Positions 8,567 to 15,822 of a DNA stretch of 64,000 bases are shown piece by piece. The stretch is taken from positions 9,610 to 73,609 of the forward strand of contig JABLYX010000021.1 in the NCBI GenBank assembly GCA_018265615.1, in the 5' to 3' direction. Under the pieces are notes generated by a model. It was not told where the DNA came from and did no database searches. It saw only the letters and a program-made list of their open reading frames with translations. Every line of letters starts with the position of its first letter. Position 1 is the first letter of the stretch. The DNA is from Lentisphaeria bacterium. Its GTDB lineage: Bacteria > Verrucomicrobiota > Lentisphaeria > Victivallales > Victivallaceae. Position numbers and translations under genes: made by a program.

Positions 8567-9301
8567 ATGAAAAAGTTTCTGGTATTTTCGCTGATGCTCG
8601 GCTGCATGGCAGGCGTGTTCGCCGCGGATGCGGCCGCCGTTCCGGAACCGAAGGTTCAGGCGCGCACCGTCTATTATAACGATCCCGACGTTCCTCAGCC
8701 GCTCGACAAGTGGACGATCTTCCAGCTCGTCTTTCTGCCGAATGTGCCGAATTCGACGTGGAACTCGAACGTGTTCGGTCTGAAGACCGGTTGGGTCGCC
8801 TCCGGCGGCATCGGCAGCGTCTACGGCCTTGAAGTGTCGTGGGCCTATTCGGGCACCGATACGATCAACGGCGCGCAGGCCAGTTGGGTTGCGGTGAAGA
8901 GCAAGGACCTGAACGGCATCCAGGCCGCATTTGTGACCACGCTGAACTCCGGCACGCTGAACGGCCTTCAGGCGACCGGCCCCTATGCGATGGCCGGCGA
9001 CGTGCAGGGCGCGCAGTTTGCGCTGATCTCCCTGGCGAAGAACTTCACGGGCATCCAGGGCGGTCTCGCGTTGGCGCTCTCGAAGGGTTTCACCGGCTTC
9101 CAGGCCGGAGCCGTCAGCATCGCGGACGGCCCGTTCACGGGCGTCCAGTGCGGCTTTGTGAACAAAGCCGGCGAGGAGGGCGGCGCGCTGCAGCTCGGGC
9201 TGTTCAATATGACGAACGGCAAAGGATTGCAGTTCGGCGCGATCAACTACAACAAGGACGCCTGGATTCCGGTCTTCCCGATTCTGAACTTCAGCTTCTG
9301 A
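8567..9301 (+). CDS. Secreted LA_2272-type surface repeat protein (long paralogue)
   Basis: The 244-residue protein has a signal peptide (about 1-20) and a GGAGGAG ribosome site. It shares with the upstream gene the segment around KWTIFQLVFLPNVPN, the GSVYGLEVSWAYSGTDTINGAQ block and the ending PILNFSF. It then carries more repeats (NGIQAAFVT, NGLQATG, QGAQFALIS, TGIQGGLALA, TGFQAGAVS, TGVQCGFVN, LQLGLFN, LQFGAIN). The pair looks like a tandem duplication in which repeat number changed. Location is likely periplasmic or on the outer surface; function is unknown. Confidence 0.75.
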   Translation: MKKFLVFSLMLGCMAGVFAADAAAVPEPKVQARTVYYNDPDVPQPLDKWTIFQLVFLPNVPNSTWNSNVFGLKTGWVASGGIGSVYGLEVSWAYSGTDTINGAQASWVAVKSKDLNGIQAAFVTTLNSGTLNGLQATGPYAMAGDVQGAQFALISLAKNFTGIQGGLALALSKGFTGFQAGAVSIADGPFTGVQCGFVNKAGEEGGALQLGLFNMTNGKGLQFGAINYNKDAWIPVFPILNFSF

Positions 9302-9330
9302 TCGGCTGAATCCGCTTAAAGGAGAAGGAT

Positions 9331-9612
9331 ATGCGCGATCTCGAAGATGATCCCCGGTTCAAAGAGCTGCTGCGGCAGGTCGAGGCCGTGGACATCCCCG
9401 GCTACCCCGACTGGAAACGGGGGTGGCGGTGGGGACTCGCCGCCGGAGTTTCGGCGGGTATTCTGATTGCGCTCTTTCTCCTGATCAGCGGTAAAATCGA
9501 GAACTTCGGAAAGCGCCTGCTCGAATACGGCTGGACCGCGGCGGCGATTGCCGTTACGGTTTTTCTTGTGGTGTGGGCGATCGGCGCGTTCCGGCCGCAG
9601 AATCTGCGATGA
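9331..9612 (+). CDS. Small membrane protein, unknown function
   Basis: The 93-residue product has a charged N-terminus, then two hydrophobic helices (about 34-52 and 67-85) and a short tail. The ribosome site is AAAGGAGAAG. Its stop codon overlaps the ATG of the downstream helicase gene (ATGA at 9609), implying translational coupling. No family was recognised; an anti-sigma-like or helicase-anchoring role would be guesswork. Confidence 0.7.
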   Translation: MRDLEDDPRFKELLRQVEAVDIPGYPDWKRGWRWGLAAGVSAGILIALFLLISGKIENFGKRLLEYGWTAAAIAVTVFLVVWAIGAFRPQNLR

Positions 9613-10991
9613 ATCCTGTTCTCTCTTTCGAAGCCGGAACGTTGACGTTTTCCGGCATGGATGCGGCGGAGCTGCCGGGTGCGCTCCGTCGTTTTCTGCG
9701 TTTTGACGAGCGGACCCGGAACTGCCGGGGACGCGGCTGCGATTATGCTTCGATCGTAATCGCGCTGCAGCAGGCCGGCATCGCATTCGAGGACAGGGCG
9801 CGCGCTTTCACCCCCGTGGAAGATCTTTCGCTCGCGGTCGAGCTTGTTCCGCGCGCGCACCAGAATACCGCGTTCAACGCATGGCGCGCGGGGCTGTTCC
9901 GCGGCGTCGCCGCCCTGCCGACCGGCAGCGGCAAGACCGTGCTCGCCGTGATGGCGACGGCTTACCTGAAACGTCCCGCGATTTACCTTGTCCCGACGAT
10001 CGACCTGCTCGGACAGTGGGTCGGCGTGCTCGAACACTTCTTCGGGCGCGAGATCGGCATGCTCGGCGGCGGGGAACGGTCGATCCGCGAGCTGACGGTC
10101 AGTACCTACGACTCGGCCGTGCTGAACATGGAGTTTATCGGCAACCGCTTCGGGCTGCTGGTCGCGGACGAGTGTCACCACCTGCCGGGGCCGGAGACGC
10201 GGCTCGCCGCCGCGATGGCGATCGCGCCGTACCGGCTCGGGCTCTCCGCCACGCCGGAGCTGCCGGACGACCGCGCCGCCGTGCTGGAGGATATGCTCGG
10301 GCCCATCGTCTGCCGGGTCGAAATCGGCGAGCTCGAGGGGAAGGTCCTCTCGTATTACCGGACGATTCCGATCCCGGTCGAGCTCGATCCCGACGAAGCG
10401 GAGGCGTATGCGCGCAACCGGCAGGTGTACACCGGCTTCCTCGCGGCGAACCGGCTGAATTTCCGCTTCAAATCGGAGTGGGGGCGGTTCCTCGGGCTCT
10501 GTGCGCGGCTCCCCGGCGGGCGCGACGTTTTCCGCGCATTCCTCGAACAGCGGCGCATCGCGCGCGGCGGCGAGGCGAAAATCCGCATGGTCTGGGAGCT
10601 GGTGAACCGCCACGCCGGTGAGCGCATCATCATTTTTACGGCCGACAACGCGACCGCCTACGATCTCGGCCGCCGCTTCTGCTGGCCGGTCATCACGCAC
10701 CGCACGAAGCCGGGTGAGCGCAAGGAGTTCCTCGACCTCTTCCGGGAGGGGAGCTATACGGTGCTCGTCACGAGCAAGGTGCTGAACGAGGGGGTGGACG
10801 TGCCGGCCGTCGCGGTCGGGATCATCCTCTCGGGTTCTGCGAGCGTGCGCGAACATGTGCAGCGGCTCGGCCGGATCCTGCGCCCCGCGCCCGGCAAGGA
10901 GCAGGCGTTGCTGTATGAGCTTGTGAGCGCCGGAACCAGTGAAGAGGGCGTCAGTGCACGTCGCCGCGAACATAAGGCGTACTCCAAATGA
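9609..10991 (+). CDS. XPB-like superfamily 2 DNA helicase
   Basis: The 460-residue protein has the SF2 helicase core. Walker A is PTGSGKT (Lys109), Walker B is DECHH (Asp187-His191), motif III is LSATPE, and the C-terminal lobe has motif V (TSKVLNEGVDVPAV) and motif VI (QRLGRILRP). The DECHH box and compact size resemble bacterial and archaeal XPB/Rad25-type helicases. The ATG at 9609 is chosen over an earlier in-frame ATG (9573) because it overlaps the upstream stop and fits the coupled layout. Likely roles are DNA repair or transcription-linked remodelling. Its stop overlaps the start of the U32 gene. Confidence 0.85.
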   Translation: MNPVLSFEAGTLTFSGMDAAELPGALRRFLRFDERTRNCRGRGCDYASIVIALQQAGIAFEDRARAFTPVEDLSLAVELVPRAHQNTAFNAWRAGLFRGVAALPTGSGKTVLAVMATAYLKRPAIYLVPTIDLLGQWVGVLEHFFGREIGMLGGGERSIRELTVSTYDSAVLNMEFIGNRFGLLVADECHHLPGPETRLAAAMAIAPYRLGLSATPELPDDRAAVLEDMLGPIVCRVEIGELEGKVLSYYRTIPIPVELDPDEAEAYARNRQVYTGFLAANRLNFRFKSEWGRFLGLCARLPGGRDVFRAFLEQRRIARGGEAKIRMVWELVNRHAGERIIIFTADNATAYDLGRRFCWPVITHRTKPGERKEFLDLFREGSYTVLVTSKVLNEGVDVPAVAVGIILSGSASVREHVQRLGRILRPAPGKEQALLYELVSAGTSEEGVSARRREHKAYSK

Positions 10992-13042
10992 ACGGACTGA
11001 ATACACCGGAACTCCTGGCTCCGGCCGGAAACCTCGAAACCGCGCTCGCGGCGTATGACGCCGGGGCGGATGCGGTTTATTGCGGGCTCGGCAAGTTCAA
11101 TGCGCGCGAGCGTGCCGAGAACTTCACGTCCGACTCCCTCGCGCGGCTGCTCGAGTATGCGCATGCGCGCGGCCGGAAGCTCTATCTCACGCTGAATACG
11201 CTCGTGAAGGAGCAGGAGCTCCCCGAGGTCGCCGCTTATCTGGCTGAACTCGTGAAGCTGCGCCCCGATGCGCTGATTGTCCAGGATCTTGGCGTGCTTG
11301 CGTTGGCGCGGGAATATTTTCCGTCGCTCGTGCTCCACGCCTCCACGCAGATGGGGATTCACAACTCCGCCGGCGTCGCGGCCGCCGGACGGTTCGGAGT
11401 AAGGCGCGTGATCCTCGAGCGGCAGGTCACGCTCGAGGAGCTCCGGGCGATCGCGGCGGCTTCCCGCCTCGAGCTCGAGGTGTTCATTCACGGGTCGCTC
11501 TGCTGTTCGCTCTCGGGTCAGTGTCTTTTCTCCTCCGCCCTGGGAGGGTGGAGCGGCAACCGCGGCAAGTGCAGGCAGCTGTGCCGCCGCCGCTATGAAA
11601 TTCAGGGGCGCAAGGGGTTCTTCCTCTCGCCGCGCGATTTGTACGGGGTTCCGCTGCTGCCGGAGCTGCGCCGCATCGGCGTTGCCTCCCTGAAGGTCGA
11701 AGGGCGGCTGCGTTCACCCGATTATGTCTGGAAGACCGTGAAGGCGTACCGCATGCTGCTCGACGGTCCCGTCGATCCGCCGCCGGAACTGCTGGCTGAG
11801 GCGGAGCTGCTGCTGCGCTCGACCGCGACGCGGCGCGCATCGGACGGGTTCTACTCTGCGCGCGGCTACAGTACCCTGATCGATGCGGAACGGCTCGGTT
11901 CCTTCGGGATTGTGGTCGGCCGGGTCGAAAAGCGCGCTGCCGCCGGGATCTCCGTTGCGGCACAGGAACGGCTCCATCTGGGGGACCGGCTCCGGTTGGT
12001 GCCGCCGGACGGCGGCGAGGGGGAGAGCTTCACGCTGATTTCACTCCGTTACCGGGGGCAGGAGGCGGTCAGGGTGCGCGCCGGGTCGCTCTGCTTCATT
12101 CCGGGCGATTTTTCGGCGTATCCGGGGTGGCTGCTCTATAAGATCGGAGAGAATGGGTTCGATTTCAGCCGGCAGGCCGCATCGCTTCCGGCCGGCCGGC
12201 ACCCGCTCGGCGTCTTCCTGCGCCTGAGCAGTTCGAAGTGGACCGGCACGGTCGCGGAGCTGCCGGGGGAGCGCTGGGAGCGTGATGTCGATTTCGCCCC
12301 GGCCGGGAAAAAGCCGTTCACGGCGGAGGATGCGCGGGAGGCGTTCAACTCCGCTGTGCCGGAGCCGTGGAGCGCGCCCGGCGTTTCCGCCGAGGTGGAC
12401 GGGGCGTTTTTCGTGCCTGCGAGCGTCCTCAAAGCGTTGCGGCGCGAATTCTGGGAGTGGGCCGCGGCGCGGCTTTCGCCGGAGCTGCTGCACGGAGAGG
12501 CCGCCGGGGCGCTCTGCCGCTTTTACCGGGATGACCGGGCGCTGCCGGGAGAGCTCCCGGCGTGGACTCCCGCGCCGGATGCGTTCTCCGTACCCGGCTT
12601 TACGCCGGAGGGGGAGCTTGCGGCGCTCAGGCGGAAACTCCGCGAGATGTATGACGCGGGGATCCGGGTGTTCCGCGCCGGCGCACTGCACGGCCTCGAG
12701 CTTCTGCGGGAGCTGCCGGGGGATATCCGGATCGCGGCGGGGTTCCCGCTGCCGGTCTGCAACTCCCGGGCCGCGCAGGAGCTGAAGCGGTGCGGCGTCA
12801 GGGCCGTCGAACCGTTCGCCGAGCTGGACCGTGCGGCGCTCGAAGCGTTCCGCGCAAAGTCGCCGCTGCCGTTCGACGGGCCGGAGCGGCGGGAGATCCC
12901 GCTGCTCGTGACCCGGCTGCGGCTGGCGGAAGAGGGCTGGAGCGATGAGCGCGGCAAACGGTTCCGCGTGAAGCGGGAGGAGGGGTTGTCGAAGCTGTAT
13001 CCGGAGGCGCCGGCCGATTTCCGGGAGAATGAGTGGAAGTAG
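10988..13042 (+). CDS. Peptidase U32 family protein (RlhA-like)
   Basis: The 684-residue product begins with the U32 signature PELLAPAGNLETALAAYDAG and contains EVFIHGSLCCSLSGQCLFSS with the family cysteines, then GKCRQLCRRRY. A DUF3656-like C-terminal half follows. Length and order match RlhA (YdcP), which in E. coli hydroxylates 23S rRNA C2501. Other U32 proteins act in tRNA hydroxylation or ubiquinone synthesis, so the substrate is inferred. It overlaps the helicase by four bases. Confidence 0.82.
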   Translation: MNGLNTPELLAPAGNLETALAAYDAGADAVYCGLGKFNARERAENFTSDSLARLLEYAHARGRKLYLTLNTLVKEQELPEVAAYLAELVKLRPDALIVQDLGVLALAREYFPSLVLHASTQMGIHNSAGVAAAGRFGVRRVILERQVTLEELRAIAAASRLELEVFIHGSLCCSLSGQCLFSSALGGWSGNRGKCRQLCRRRYEIQGRKGFFLSPRDLYGVPLLPELRRIGVASLKVEGRLRSPDYVWKTVKAYRMLLDGPVDPPPELLAEAELLLRSTATRRASDGFYSARGYSTLIDAERLGSFGIVVGRVEKRAAAGISVAAQERLHLGDRLRLVPPDGGEGESFTLISLRYRGQEAVRVRAGSLCFIPGDFSAYPGWLLYKIGENGFDFSRQAASLPAGRHPLGVFLRLSSSKWTGTVAELPGERWERDVDFAPAGKKPFTAEDAREAFNSAVPEPWSAPGVSAEVDGAFFVPASVLKALRREFWEWAAARLSPELLHGEAAGALCRFYRDDRALPGELPAWTPAPDAFSVPGFTPEGELAALRRKLREMYDAGIRVFRAGALHGLELLRELPGDIRIAAGFPLPVCNSRAAQELKRCGVRAVEPFAELDRAALEAFRAKSPLPFDGPERREIPLLVTRLRLAEEGWSDERGKRFRVKREEGLSKLYPEAPADFRENEWK

Positions 13043-13061
13043 GCCGGAAGGATCCGATTTC

Positions 13062-14279
13062 ATGAAGCGATTATCCCTGCGGCTCGGCGTGCTCGACTGC
13101 GCCGTGATGTGCTGTTTTCTCGTTTATTCGGCCAGCGCGGTGCTGCTGGCCATCTCCTTTGTCGAGATGGCGAAGCCGGAAGAGCTGAATTTTTCCATGA
13201 CCGGGGGCGGGGCGATCCATGCGATCCGGATCATGACCGTATTTTTCGTGCTGTTCGGCAGCGGATTCGCCGCCGCCCGCTTCGGCAAGTGTCTTTCGAT
13301 CGGTGTATCCGCGGCGCTGCTCGTTGCCGGGCTGCTGCTGGCGGGAAGTGCCCGGAGCTATGGCATGCTGGTTCCCGCTGTTGGAATCATCGGGCTCGGG
13401 CAGGGGTGTATCGAAGGGCTGCTGAACCCCGTGATTCAGGATCTGCACCCGGAGGATTCGGGCAGGTATCTGAATTTCCACAACGCCTTCTGGTCGATCG
13501 GCGTGGTCGGCACGATGGTGTTAGGCGGAGAACTGCTTTCGTGGGGAGTCCCATGGCGCGCGCTTTTCTGCTGCACCGGCATTTTTGCAGCGGTTCCGGC
13601 GTGGCTGTTCCTGCGTCACCGGAGGCGGCTGCCGCTGCAGCGGAGGGTTCCGGCGCGCCGGACATTTTTCGAGATGCGCCGCGCTTTCCGGATTCCGCGG
13701 TTCTGGATGTTCTTTCTCATGATGATCCTCGCGGGCGCGGCGGAGGCGGCGTTCACCTACTGGAGCGCGAGCTATCTGCAGACCGGCTTCGGCTCGACCG
13801 CGCGTTTTGCCGGTTTCGGTGCGGCGGTCTTCTCCTGCGGCATGATTGCAACGCGCGTGGTGATCGGCGCGTCCTCCATCCGCCAGGAGGGGTTGAAGCG
13901 GCTGCTGACCGGATCCGCATGGGCCGGACTGATCGTAACGCTGATTTTTCCGCTGGCGGCTTCCCGCTCCTTTGTGGTCTTCATGCTGTTCATGGCCGGG
14001 GTGACGACCAGCTGCTTCTGGCCGACGCTGCAGTCCTATGCGGCGGATGTGCTGCGGGCGGATTCCACGATGATCTTCATCCTGCTCTCATGCGCGGGGA
14101 TTCCGGGAGCGGGGCTCATGGTTTTTGCGATGGGGGCGCTCGGCGATCTGGCCGGGCTGAAAGTCAGTTATTTCGCTGTTCCGCCGGCCTTTGCCGGGTT
14201 GATCGCCATGCTGCGGAAAGATGGCAGCATCCGTTGGCGGCGCTGCCGCGAACTGCCCGTCTCCGGCAGGGGGAAGTGA
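13062..14279 (+). CDS. MFS transporter
   Basis: The 405-residue product has about 12 hydrophobic segments typical of the major facilitator superfamily, with the two six-helix halves separated by a basic loop (about residues 184-210, RHRRRLPLQRRVPARR). The ATG at 13062 has AAGGA about 8 nt upstream; an earlier in-frame ATG at 13029 would overlap the U32 gene. The substrate is unknown; sugar- or nucleoside-type MFS proteins are possible. It converges on a LacI-type regulator with only 7 nt between the two stops. Confidence 0.8.
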   Translation: MKRLSLRLGVLDCAVMCCFLVYSASAVLLAISFVEMAKPEELNFSMTGGGAIHAIRIMTVFFVLFGSGFAAARFGKCLSIGVSAALLVAGLLLAGSARSYGMLVPAVGIIGLGQGCIEGLLNPVIQDLHPEDSGRYLNFHNAFWSIGVVGTMVLGGELLSWGVPWRALFCCTGIFAAVPAWLFLRHRRRLPLQRRVPARRTFFEMRRAFRIPRFWMFFLMMILAGAAEAAFTYWSASYLQTGFGSTARFAGFGAAVFSCGMIATRVVIGASSIRQEGLKRLLTGSAWAGLIVTLIFPLAASRSFVVFMLFMAGVTTSCFWPTLQSYAADVLRADSTMIFILLSCAGIPGAGLMVFAMGALGDLAGLKVSYFAVPPAFAGLIAMLRKDGSIRWRRCRELPVSGRGK

Positions 14280-14286
14280 GCTTCCG

Positions 14287-15345
14287 CTATCGGAGCAGCT
14301 CCGCGGGCCGGAGTGCTTCCGCCGGCGCTTCTTCGAGTTCGAAATACTCCGTACTGGGGGGCTGCGAAGAATTTTCCGCCGCTTTCAAGGCCAGCTCCGC
14401 GGCTTTTATCCCGATTCTGTTGAGGCTGTAGAGATGCAGCCGGAGTGTCTGGAAGGGGAGCTCCCCGGGAAGTTCTCCGGTCCGGTCCGGCAACAGCCAG
14501 TGAAGCATCTGCCGGTTCTCCTCGGAGCAGGTTGCGTTGACGTGCAGTCTGTCGATGCAGCAGACGCGGGAGAGCTTCGGAAGCAGGCCGGGCAGAACGA
14601 GCAGATGGGTGCAGAAGAGCCCGTCGATTCCAGACAGTGCGGAGATGTCCTGCACCGGGGGATTCAGATTGACTTCGATGATCTCGCTGCGCGGAACGCC
14701 GTTTGCCAGCAGCGCATCCCGGTAGCCCTTTGCTATTTCAAGGTTGCGGAGCATAGTGAGCTCCGTATCAAGGAGCCCGAATCTGCGGCACCCGAGCTGC
14801 AGCTGCTGCAGCGCCGCTTTCCGCCCGGTTTCACGCTCGCGGAAGCGCTGTTGGAAGAATGAGGGGATATCCGTGCCCGGGAACAGCGAAATTACCGGCG
14901 GCATTTCCGGGTTGCGGGCAATCATCCGCTTCAGGTGTTCAGTCGTATGCCGGCCGTGCGGCTGCATGCAGGGGAAGTGGATGATTGCGTCGACGCCGAA
15001 GTAGATCATCTTCTCGAAAGCCGTCGCTTCCTCCTCGAGCCGGTTGCGGCAGGGATGGACCGTCAGGTTTTTCTCCTGCGGCGTCAGGACCTGCGCGAGT
15101 CCCTCGAGGATCGACCCGCAGACCAGCGGCATGTCGTACCCGGCGATGAATCCGATGCTGTTGCTCCGGCGGCTCAGCATGGCCTGGGCATGAAAGTTCG
15201 GCCGGAACCCGAGTTCGGCCGCCTTGGCCCGGATTCGGTCGTACATCTCCCGGCTGAGCTCGGATTTCTCCGGCGAACGGCCGAGGGCCCGCGATACGGT
15301 GGAGGGAGATACCCCGCACTGTTCGGCGAATTTTCGGATATTCAT
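14287..15345 (-). CDS. LacI-family transcriptional regulator
   Basis: The 352-residue product has an N-terminal LacI helix-turn-helix (MNIRKFAEQCGVSPSTVSRALG) with hinge region, then a periplasmic-binding-protein-like ligand domain (about 60-340). The open frame extends to 15384, but the ATG at 15345 puts the HTH at the very N-terminus as in the family and lies just downstream of the minus-strand promoter at 15385-15413. It is transcribed away from the kinase/exopolysaccharide operon. The operators it binds may be the palindromes in the shared 477-bp intergenic region. The ligand is unknown. Confidence 0.88.
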   Translation of the reverse strand: MNIRKFAEQCGVSPSTVSRALGRSPEKSELSREMYDRIRAKAAELGFRPNFHAQAMLSRRSNSIGFIAGYDMPLVCGSILEGLAQVLTPQEKNLTVHPCRNRLEEEATAFEKMIYFGVDAIIHFPCMQPHGRHTTEHLKRMIARNPEMPPVISLFPGTDIPSFFQQRFRERETGRKAALQQLQLGCRRFGLLDTELTMLRNLEIAKGYRDALLANGVPRSEIIEVNLNPPVQDISALSGIDGLFCTHLLVLPGLLPKLSRVCCIDRLHVNATCSEENRQMLHWLLPDRTGELPGELPFQTLRLHLYSLNRIGIKAAELALKAAENSSQPPSTEYFELEEAPAEALRPAELLR

Positions 15346-15384
15346 GGCATAAGGACTCCAAATCAGCTTTACAGTATCGCGCAT

Positions 15385-15413
15385 AATTTAGTTGTATTGT
15401 TGTCGAATGTCAA
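15385..15413 (-). promoter_or_regulatory. Promoter of the LacI-type gene
   Basis: On the minus strand a consensus TTGACA (15413-15408) is followed after 17 nt by TAAATT (15390-15385, four of six matches to TATAAT). The expected transcript starts about 33 nt before the ATG at 15345. Confidence 0.55.
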
Positions 15414-15468
15414 TCGTGTTTATAAGTAAAATTTTATGATTTTAAGAGGTTCTGAGGCGATTGCGGAC

Positions 15469-15496
15469 TTGACAAATCCGAAGAATGAAATATAAT
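15469..15496 (+). promoter_or_regulatory. Consensus sigma-70 promoter upstream of the kinase operon
   Basis: TTGACA (15469-15474) and TATAAT (15491-15496) both match the consensus perfectly, with a 16-nt spacer. It is oriented toward the hybrid kinase gene, leaving a leader of about 320 nt. Confidence 0.7.
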
Positions 15497-15559
15497 ATTA
15501 TATCGAGTGAACGGATGCGGGCGGAAAATGACCGGCAAATATGCAGTTTTGATGGATAA

Positions 15560-15577
15560 ATGTTGTATATGCAACAT
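15560..15577. promoter_or_regulatory. Operator-like near-palindrome
   Basis: ATGTTG and CAACAT arms flank a TATATG centre; 16 of 18 bases are symmetric. The half-site GCAACAT recurs in the palindrome at 15615-15630. Size and symmetry suit a LacI-family dimer, and a LacI-type gene is adjacent, but binding is inferred. Confidence 0.4.
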
Positions 15578-15603
15578 ATTCAATAACATAGACGGATTGG
15601 TCG

Positions 15604-15649
15604 CCGGGGGATCTTCGCAACATGTTGCGAGTTTCTCCGGTTTTCTTTG
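15604..15649 (+). terminator. Possible attenuator hairpin in the kinase-operon leader
   Basis: A perfect 16-bp palindrome, TCGCAACATGTTGCGA (15615-15630), is flanked by CCGG (15604-15607) and CCGG (15637-15640), so the leader RNA could fold into an extended hairpin. TTTTCTTT follows at once (15641-15648). That layout resembles an intrinsic terminator about 110 nt downstream of the promoter. The same palindrome could instead be a protein-binding operator. Confidence 0.4.
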
Positions 15650-15822
15650 ATCCGGTCTCCGTTTCCGGTTCCGCGCGAATCAATTAATCGGCTGGAACAA
15701 GTAAGATTTTATGATGGACGCGGGGTGCGGCCGGTTTTCGGAATGAGAGGCCGGAAGCCGGATTTTGCGGATGTCGCGGTGCCGTTTCCGGAATCGGGCG
15801 GTCAGAAAGGGAATATCAGGGT

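Larger units (their letters stand above)
15346..15822. promoter_or_regulatory. Divergent regulatory region between lacI-type gene and kinase/EPS operon
   Basis: This 477-bp AT-richer stretch separates two divergent transcription units and holds no convincing long gene. It contains a promoter on each strand, a near-palindrome at 15560-15577, a perfect 16-bp palindrome at 15615-15630 inside a larger hairpin, a 17-bp direct repeat (15424-15440 and 15699-15715, one mismatch) and a possible 14-codon leader ORF at 15515-15559. The individual elements are listed separately. Confidence 0.7.
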
